Position numbers and translations under genes: made by a program
The notes under the pieces: model-generated
What the model was told of the DNA's origin: nothing
Seen by the model: the letters and a program-made list of their open reading frames with translations, nothing else
The model's database searches: none
Shown: one piece after another, positions 59,695-64,000 of the stretch
Layout: the number at the start of each line of letters is the position of its first letter
How positions within the stretch are numbered: position 1 is the stretch's first letter
DNA from: Nitrospirota bacterium
Lineage (GTDB): Bacteria > Nitrospirota > Thermodesulfovibrionia > UBA6902
Reading direction: 5' to 3'
Length of the DNA: 64,000 bases
Assembly: GCA_016213935.1 (NCBI GenBank)
Contig: JACQZG010000058.1
Span: 1 to 64,000, forward strand

Positions 59695-60060
59695 GTGCCT
59701 GAAGGGATTTCATGGGAGAAAAGCCTGAGTAAAGCGGTTGAGTCCGCGAAAAATGAGGGGAAGCTTGTCTTCATTGATTTCTTCAGCCCCACCTGAGGGG
59801 CCTGCCAGAGAATGGAGACAGGTACGTTTCCTGACATCGGGCTGCAGGATTATCTCAAAAAGAACTTCGTCAATCTGAAATTCCAAAGCGGGATAGACGC
59901 GGAGCAGTTTCTGAGATTTAACGTAAAAGGAACGCCAACCTTCATCGTCATTGATTCAGAGGGCGATGAGATATACAGAAAGATAGGCTTCTTCGAGCCC
60001 GGCCCTCTCATAGAACAGCTTGAGAAGGCGCGTGAAAAGTTCACGCATCACGAGCATTGA
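59695..60060 (+). CDS. Thioredoxin-like selenoprotein with UxxC active site (UGA recoded)
   Basis: Starting from GTG 59695 (GGAGG 8 nt upstream), 33 codons read to VFIDFFSPT, then TGA at 59794-59796, then GACQRMETGTF and on to a real stop at 60058-60060. In thioredoxin-fold proteins this place is the first Cys of CxxC, so the site is U-G-A-C. The cis-Pro loop GTPTFIVID and the Gly-Phe end complete a ~121-residue Thioredoxin_7/YyaL-N-like domain without a signal peptide. Starting at ATG 59812 would discard the active site and first strand, so selenocysteine insertion is favoured. Confidence 0.85.
59794..59822 (+). promoter_or_regulatory. UGA codon and candidate SECIS hairpin
   Basis: Eleven nt after UGA comes a 5-nt loop GAGAA closed by CCA/UGG on CCUG/CAGG, with a 3-nt 3' bulge (AGA). 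This 7-bp bulged hairpin with G first in the loop resembles bacterial SECIS elements, though the distance to the loop is on the short side. Confidence 0.5.
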
Positions 60061-60083
60061 AGCCGCGTTATTTTTTTAAAAGC

Positions 60084-60659
60084 CTAAAATTTCACCTGTG
60101 GCGCGGCTGCTTCACCCTCAGGTATCTCATAGTAATCGGCGTTTCCGACACCGGCGAGCGCGGAGAAGAACCTGCCGAAGAAGGTGCGGATATATGTATT
60201 CAGGCCCTGAACCGCCTCATTGTATCTCATCCTCTCAACGGCTATCCTGTTCTCCGTCCCTTCAAGGCTGTCCTGCAGTTTGAGAAAATTCTCGTTTGCC
60301 CTGAGCTGGGGATATTGTTCATTTAACAGGAGAAGCCTTGAGAGCATTCCTTCTATCTGGTTTGACGCCTCTATTTTTTCTTTGACGCTTCCTGCCTGGA
60401 AGTACTTTGTCCTCGCGTCCGCGATATGTTCGAAAAGTTCTTTTTCATGAGCGGCATATCCCTTTACCGTCTCCACAAGATTCGGGATGAGGTCATAGCG
60501 CCTCTTGAGCTGATTCTCGACCTGCGCCCACTTGCCCTTTACATTCTCGTCCATGGCAATAACCTTGTTGTAATTTCCTATCACCCATCCTGCAGAGGCA
60601 ATGCCTATCAGCAGAATTATGCCTGTGATTATCAATGTTATCTTCAACCCTTTTGACAT
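60084..60659 (-). CDS. LemA family protein
   Basis: The 191-residue protein has an N-terminal membrane helix (ITLIITGIILLIGIASAGWV) and the LemA helical body with VKGKWAQVENQLKRRYDLIP and LNTYIRTFFGRFF. The function is not established. The frequent partner, a TPM-domain protein, is encoded immediately upstream on the same strand. AAGGAGG precedes the ATG. Confidence 0.93.
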   Translation of the reverse strand: MSKGLKITLIITGIILLIGIASAGWVIGNYNKVIAMDENVKGKWAQVENQLKRRYDLIPNLVETVKGYAAHEKELFEHIADARTKYFQAGSVKEKIEASNQIEGMLSRLLLLNEQYPQLRANENFLKLQDSLEGTENRIAVERMRYNEAVQGLNTYIRTFFGRFFSALAGVGNADYYEIPEGEAAAPQVKF

Positions 60660-60683
60660 ATTGATTATCCTCCTTATTAAATA

Positions 60684-60725
60684 AGTTTTTAGTTGTCAGC
60701 CTGAAAACTAACAACTGATAACTTT
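60684..60725. repeat. Heptad array between lemA and the TPM gene
   Basis: AGTTTTT, AGTTGTC, AGCCTGA, AAACTAA, CAACTGA, TAACTTT in 7-bp register. Confidence 0.65.
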
Positions 60726-60729
60726 TATG

Positions 60730-61506
60730 TTACCATCTTCCTGACGCGCCTCCTCCTCCGAAGCCGCCACTGCCTCCTCCAAAACCTCCCCCTCCGCTGA
60801 ATCCGCCGCCGCCGCCCCAGCCGCTTCTTCTGCCTCCGCCGAGCGTATTCATCATTATAAATAATAATAAAAGCCTCGGGTGCCTGATAAACATATATAT
60901 TATGAAAATGAGAAAGATCAAGGAAAAGGCGGAGCTTACAGGGTCGATGCGCTTTCTGCCTGCCGCCGGCATCCTGACATCGGGCATGCCGGTTATCTCT
61001 ATTCCGGCATCTGTCGATATAACCTTTATCACAGCGAGTGACGCGTTTATTATCCCGGCGGAATAATCCCCTTTTCTGAAGTAAGGGATGAGGTATTGCC
61101 TTCCGATGGAGCCCGCGAGGCTGTCGGGAAGGATGCTCTCGAGGCCGTAGCCCACCTCGATCCTGTATTCCCTGTCTTCAACGGATACGAGAAGAAGCAC
61201 GCCGTTGTCTTTGCCCTTCTGCCCGAGCCTCCATTTGTTATGCGCGACATTAAGCGAAAAATCCTCGATTGATGCGCCTTCAAGGCTTTTTATTGTGAGC
61301 ACCGCCATCTGAGCGGTTGCCTTCTCCTCGAGTTCTCTCAGATAACCATTCAACATCTCTTCAGACGCGTCGTCTATTATCCCCGCAGTGTCGACAACAT
61401 AATTTACAGGGGTGTCAGGAATGGAAACCTCAGCGGCTGGAGCCCGCGTGAAAAACGAGAGAAGTACCAGGAGAAAGAATGTCAATGATTTAGATCCTGA
61501 TATCAT
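60730..61506 (-). CDS. TPM-domain (YgcG-like) protein with Gly-rich tail
   Basis: The 258-residue product has a signal peptide (LTFFLLVLLSFFTRAPAA), a TPM domain (~28-175: NYVVDTAGIIDD, NGVLLLVSVEDREYRIEVGY), one membrane helix (~195-215) and a C-terminal tail almost entirely Gly, Ser, Phe and Trp. The TPM domain lies in the periplasm. Paired with LemA, as in many bacteria. Its ATG overlaps the end of the next gene upstream by 17 nt. Confidence 0.9.
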   Translation of the reverse strand: MISGSKSLTFFLLVLLSFFTRAPAAEVSIPDTPVNYVVDTAGIIDDASEEMLNGYLRELEEKATAQMAVLTIKSLEGASIEDFSLNVAHNKWRLGQKGKDNGVLLLVSVEDREYRIEVGYGLESILPDSLAGSIGRQYLIPYFRKGDYSAGIINASLAVIKVISTDAGIEITGMPDVRMPAAGRKRIDPVSSAFSLIFLIFIIYMFIRHPRLLLLFIMMNTLGGGRRSGWGGGGGFSGGGGFGGGSGGFGGGGASGRW

Positions 61507-62236
61507 TCACGATCCTTCCGAGTTTCTCGGTCGCATTATAGCAGTCATCGAACATCACCTTTATTTCACCGGCGGAATGTTTGGCCTTCTGATGTTTTTC
61601 AGAGAGAATTTTTCCGAATATGCCTGCATCAAGTCCTGATGCCTTTGAAAGAGAAGTTATTACCCCTGCCTGTTTTAAAGGCGGCTCTTTGCCCAGCATC
61701 AGGATGATTCCGCGGAAGAGCGGGATATACCCGGCTATCGAGTTTATCATTCCCTCCATAAGCGCTTTACTGTCGCCGTAAGACGAGAGGTATCCCTGCC
61801 TCAGCCAGATAAGTTTAGACTTTATCTCTCTCTCGCACTGCTGTCTCAGGTCATGCATCCCTACTTCCAGATCCCTGAGCAGGTCTTCGCCGTAAATTGT
61901 GCTGTGGATAAGCTTGAAGTTCAGGAACTCGACAGGGAAGACATCGAGAGAGTTTTTAATGTATGACGGGGTCATTATCAGAGGCGCCGCTATCTTGTGC
62001 CTGCCGTGCTTCTTTCCGAGCGGCGCGATAAGTTTAAGGAAACCGAGGTCCATTTCATTTAATACGAAAATCGAGTTGATATCTGACTTCTTCCCGTCAA
62101 AATCATCCGTAACTGCCGAGCCTGTGATATAAACCGAATGGATGTTCTCCTGATATCCTGACAGTATCTCCTCCATAAAAGGGCTGAATCTTTCCGAGAC
62201 TTCTTTTTTGAGCTTTGATAAATCGAGTGCAGGCAT
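61490..62236 (-). CDS. Nucleotidyltransferase-like protein, unknown function
   Basis: The 248-residue soluble protein has VYITGSAVTDDFDGKKSDIN near residue 35, a GS...D pattern like the start of pol-beta/MNT-type nucleotidyltransferases, followed by an alpha-helical region. The second catalytic acidic residue is not evident, so it may be inactive or only fold-related. It overlaps the TPM gene by 17 nt. Confidence 0.55.
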   Translation of the reverse strand: MPALDLSKLKKEVSERFSPFMEEILSGYQENIHSVYITGSAVTDDFDGKKSDINSIFVLNEMDLGFLKLIAPLGKKHGRHKIAAPLIMTPSYIKNSLDVFPVEFLNFKLIHSTIYGEDLLRDLEVGMHDLRQQCEREIKSKLIWLRQGYLSSYGDSKALMEGMINSIAGYIPLFRGIILMLGKEPPLKQAGVITSLSKASGLDAGIFGKILSEKHQKAKHSAGEIKVMFDDCYNATEKLGRIVNDIRI

Positions 62237-62391
62237 GTAAGCTCCTCCTGAAATGAGAGTCTGAAGCGTTTGATGCCTACTAAGCTATCATAACGGCCGC
62301 CTCAATTCAATCGGTGTTAAAAGAGATGGGCTGTTTGAAACAAGAGATTGTCGTAACGGCGCGGGGTTATGACAAATGCGGCTTTTCAACA

Positions 62392-62397
62392 TATAAT
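62392..62397 (+). promoter_or_regulatory. TATAAT 5 nt before a lipoprotein ATG
   Basis: A perfect TATAAT ends 5 nt before ATG 62403 with no Shine-Dalgarno sequence, as expected for a leaderless transcript. Confidence 0.4.
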
Positions 62398-62402
62398 AGA
62401 TT

Positions 62403-62795
62403 ATGGCTTTCTCTCTTCGATTGGCAACAGTTCTCAGCCTTCTGATTTCGGCAACCCTCATATCATGCGCCGTTGCCGGCCCAAGAAAAGGAATTGAGGC
62501 AATGATCGAGCCGTACCGCTCTTATGAAGAGTGTGTTGAACTCAGGAGGGGAGAAACGCTGGAGTATTCCTTCACATCTTCAAGGCCGCTTGATTTTAAT
62601 ATCCACTATCATGCAATGGACGGGCTTTGCTATCCGGTCAGCGGAAAGAATATCAGATCGCATAAAGGCAAATTGGTTTGTGCTGAACAGGAGTACTACA
62701 CCGAAGATCAGGAGTATTTCTGCATGATGTGGGAGAATCACGAAGATTCTTTCATCAGCCTCAAGCTCAGATACGCCATCACCGGCGGAAAATAA
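62403..62795 (+). CDS. Small putative lipoprotein, unknown function
   Basis: The 130-residue product has a signal peptide and lipobox TLISCAV (Cys22) and a compact beta-rich domain with four more Cys (EECVEL, GLCYPV, LVCAE, EYFCMMW), possibly two disulfides. LEYSFTSSRPLDFNIHYH and SFISLKLRYAI look like a small beta sandwich, similar in style to emp24/GOLD-like domains, though that is a guess. No family name is assigned. Confidence 0.65.
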   Translation: MAFSLRLATVLSLLISATLISCAVAGPRKGIEAMIEPYRSYEECVELRRGETLEYSFTSSRPLDFNIHYHAMDGLCYPVSGKNIRSHKGKLVCAEQEYYTEDQEYFCMMWENHEDSFISLKLRYAITGGK

Positions 62796-62872
62796 CGCCG
62801 GAGATTCTTGAGAAGGGGATGGCCGTATTCGCAATGTTGTACGCGTCAGACCAGTTAAAAAAAAGAGTGGTT

Positions 62873-64000
62873 ATGTCACAGATGATCTCATTCAATGAAG
62901 CATTTCGCTACTGGTTTAAGCTTGGCTTCATCAGCTTTGGAGGCCCGACAGGCCAGATCGCGATCATGCATAAGAACCTGGTCGAAGAAAAGAAGTGGAT
63001 ATCTGAAGATCATTTTCTTCAGGCGCTTAACTTCTGTATGTTTTTGCCGGGACCGGAGGCGCAGCAGCTCGCAATTTACATCGGCTGGCTTCTTCACAAA
63101 ACATGGGGCGGGATCGTCGCAGGTATATTCTTTGTCCTTCCATCGGTATTTATTTTGTGGGGGCTTTCATGGTTGTATGTGTCATTAGGAAATGTCCCGT
63201 CTGTTGGAGCTCTTTTTTATGGTTTGAAACCTGCGGTAGCAGCCATTGTTGCCGAAGCTGTCATCCGTATTGGAAAAAAATCGCTGAAGAATGAAGTCCT
63301 CGTCTCTTTATCGGCGCTTTCGTTTATTGGAATTTACTTTTTACATATTCCATTTCCCGCAATCATTCTTGCTGCAGGACTTATCGGTTATTCCGGCGGT
63401 AAATTTCTACCCGCCAAATTTGTTGCGGCCGTCAATAACAAATCCTCGAATCTATCAGAGTATATCATCTCTGATTCATACGTTTTGGAAGGGCCTCAGG
63501 CGGGGTGGCGGCACTCATTGAAAGTAATTGCTATATGTCTGCCTCTTTGGTTCCTCCCCTTGATCCTTCTCGGTTCATGGAGGGGCTGGAATGATATCTT
63601 TATAGATATCGGCCTCCTCTTCAGCAAGGCAGCCATGGTAACATTCGGCGGCGCATACGCCGTGCTCGCGTATATCAGTCAGCAGGCAGTAAGTCACTAC
63701 GGCTGGCTTCAGCCTGAACAGATGATAGACGGGCTCGGACTGGCCGAGACAACTCCTGGGCCGCTGATTATGGTGACGCAATTTGTTGGATATCTTGCAG
63801 CATATATTCATGCAGAGGGACTGCAACCGGCAGTTGCAGGGGCGATTGGCGGACTGCTCACTACATGGATGACGTTTACTCCATGTTTTATGTGGATATT
63901 CGTCGGCGCGCCGTACATAGAGAAAGTCAGAAGAAATGTGAAACTTGGCGCAGCCCTTTCAGCAATCACTGCCGCTGTTGTCGGAGTTGTTTTAAACCTT
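62873..64000 (+). CDS. Chromate transporter ChrA family, 3' end outside window
   Basis: The first 376 codons of a CHR-family membrane protein run off the window. The N-terminal repeat has FKLGFISFGGPTGQIAIMH and FLPGPEAQQLAIYIGW; the second repeat begins FSKAAMVTFGGAYAVLAYI with AETTPGPLIMVTQFVGY. This is the long bidomain form that exports chromate. ATG 62873 is a reasonable start, but in-frame ATGs at 62819, 62834 and 62882 are possible. It lies downstream of the lipoprotein gene. Confidence 0.9.
   Translation, partial: MSQMISFNEAFRYWFKLGFISFGGPTGQIAIMHKNLVEEKKWISEDHFLQALNFCMFLPGPEAQQLAIYIGWLLHKTWGGIVAGIFFVLPSVFILWGLSWLYVSLGNVPSVGALFYGLKPAVAAIVAEAVIRIGKKSLKNEVLVSLSALSFIGIYFLHIPFPAIILAAGLIGYSGGKFLPAKFVAAVNNKSSNLSEYIISDSYVLEGPQAGWRHSLKVIAICLPLWFLPLILLGSWRGWNDIFIDIGLLFSKAAMVTFGGAYAVLAYISQQAVSHYGWLQPEQMIDGLGLAETTPGPLIMVTQFVGYLAAYIHAEGLQPAVAGAIGGLLTTWMTFTPCFMWIFVGAPYIEKVRRNVKLGAALSAITAAVVGVVLNL

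Noticed and set aside
59812..60060. Thioredoxin-like ORF starting at ATG 59812
   Set aside because: It has no ribosome site and lacks the active site and first strand; the frame through the UGA from GTG 59695 is much better.

Overview
The window is a bacterial chromosome segment with about 67 protein genes, five intact tRNAs, one broken tRNA copy and a small SRP RNA. The organism is diderm: it has TolC and RND efflux genes, a LapA/LapB assembly protein, AsmA and many lipoproteins. It also encodes c-type cytochromes and long GAF/PAS histidine kinases. Together with the long-form HisG and the gene content, this suggests an anaerobic or redox-versatile lineage such as Nitrospirota or a deltaproteobacterial relative. 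That placement is inference; there is no 16S gene here.

Layout. 1-13 kb: end of a Fic gene, then a co-directional export block (TetR, TolC, RND adaptor and pump, metallophosphoesterase, HlyD/ABC/permease), a DUF401 membrane protein and a PIN toxin/UPF0175 antitoxin pair. 13-17.8 kb: macro-domain protein (with a decayed copy of its 5' end upstream), uvrB, a membrane protein and an atypical thioredoxin-reductase-like flavoprotein. 17.9-23.8 kb: a surface-glycan cluster (two GT2 enzymes, a UDP-GlcNAc 2-epimerase, a TMTC-like GT-C/TPR protein, a flippase-like protein). 23.8-32.5 kb: response regulator-PAS, proA, nadD, rsfS, fused lapA-lapB, an RNA-ligase-partner PIN protein, and a universal stress protein overlapping a Na+/K+-ATPase-like P-type ATPase. 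32.5-40.2 kb: tRNA-Leu, lipoprotein, a five-haem cytochrome interrupted in frame by UGA, hisG, cytochrome c, hisC, hisB, a flippase-like protein and cysteine desulfurase. 40.4-49.6 kb: nfo, MBL hydrolase, HDAC-like deacetylase, alpha/beta hydrolase, short P-II protein, recR-ybaB-dnaX, SRP RNA, tRNA-Ser and tRNA-Arg genes, tadA. 49.7-64 kb: two-component pair, glgA, galT, RNase Z-like protein, PAS protein, AsmA, a thioredoxin-like gene with UGA in its active site, LemA, TPM protein and a partial chromate transporter.

The most notable observations follow. (1) Two independent candidate selenocysteine codons: a UxxC thioredoxin-like protein at 59695-60060 and a pentahaem cytochrome at 33407-34621. 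Ordinary annotation would truncate or split both. (2) A dispersed family of degenerate 7-bp-period repeats at about ten loci. Most lie at gene borders, but three arrays lie inside conserved coding sequences (twice in the P-type ATPase, once in hisC). (3) Short palindromes that have entered the ATPase and cysteine desulfurase genes, and a similar pair that interrupts a duplicated tRNA-Ser. (4) An A10 run in dnaX placed so that slippage in either direction would make a gamma-like short product. (5) Several genes whose TATAAT-like -10 box sits 5-6 nt from the ATG with no Shine-Dalgarno sequence, as expected for leaderless mRNAs.

All calls come from reading the sequence and remembered family motifs; no database search was run.
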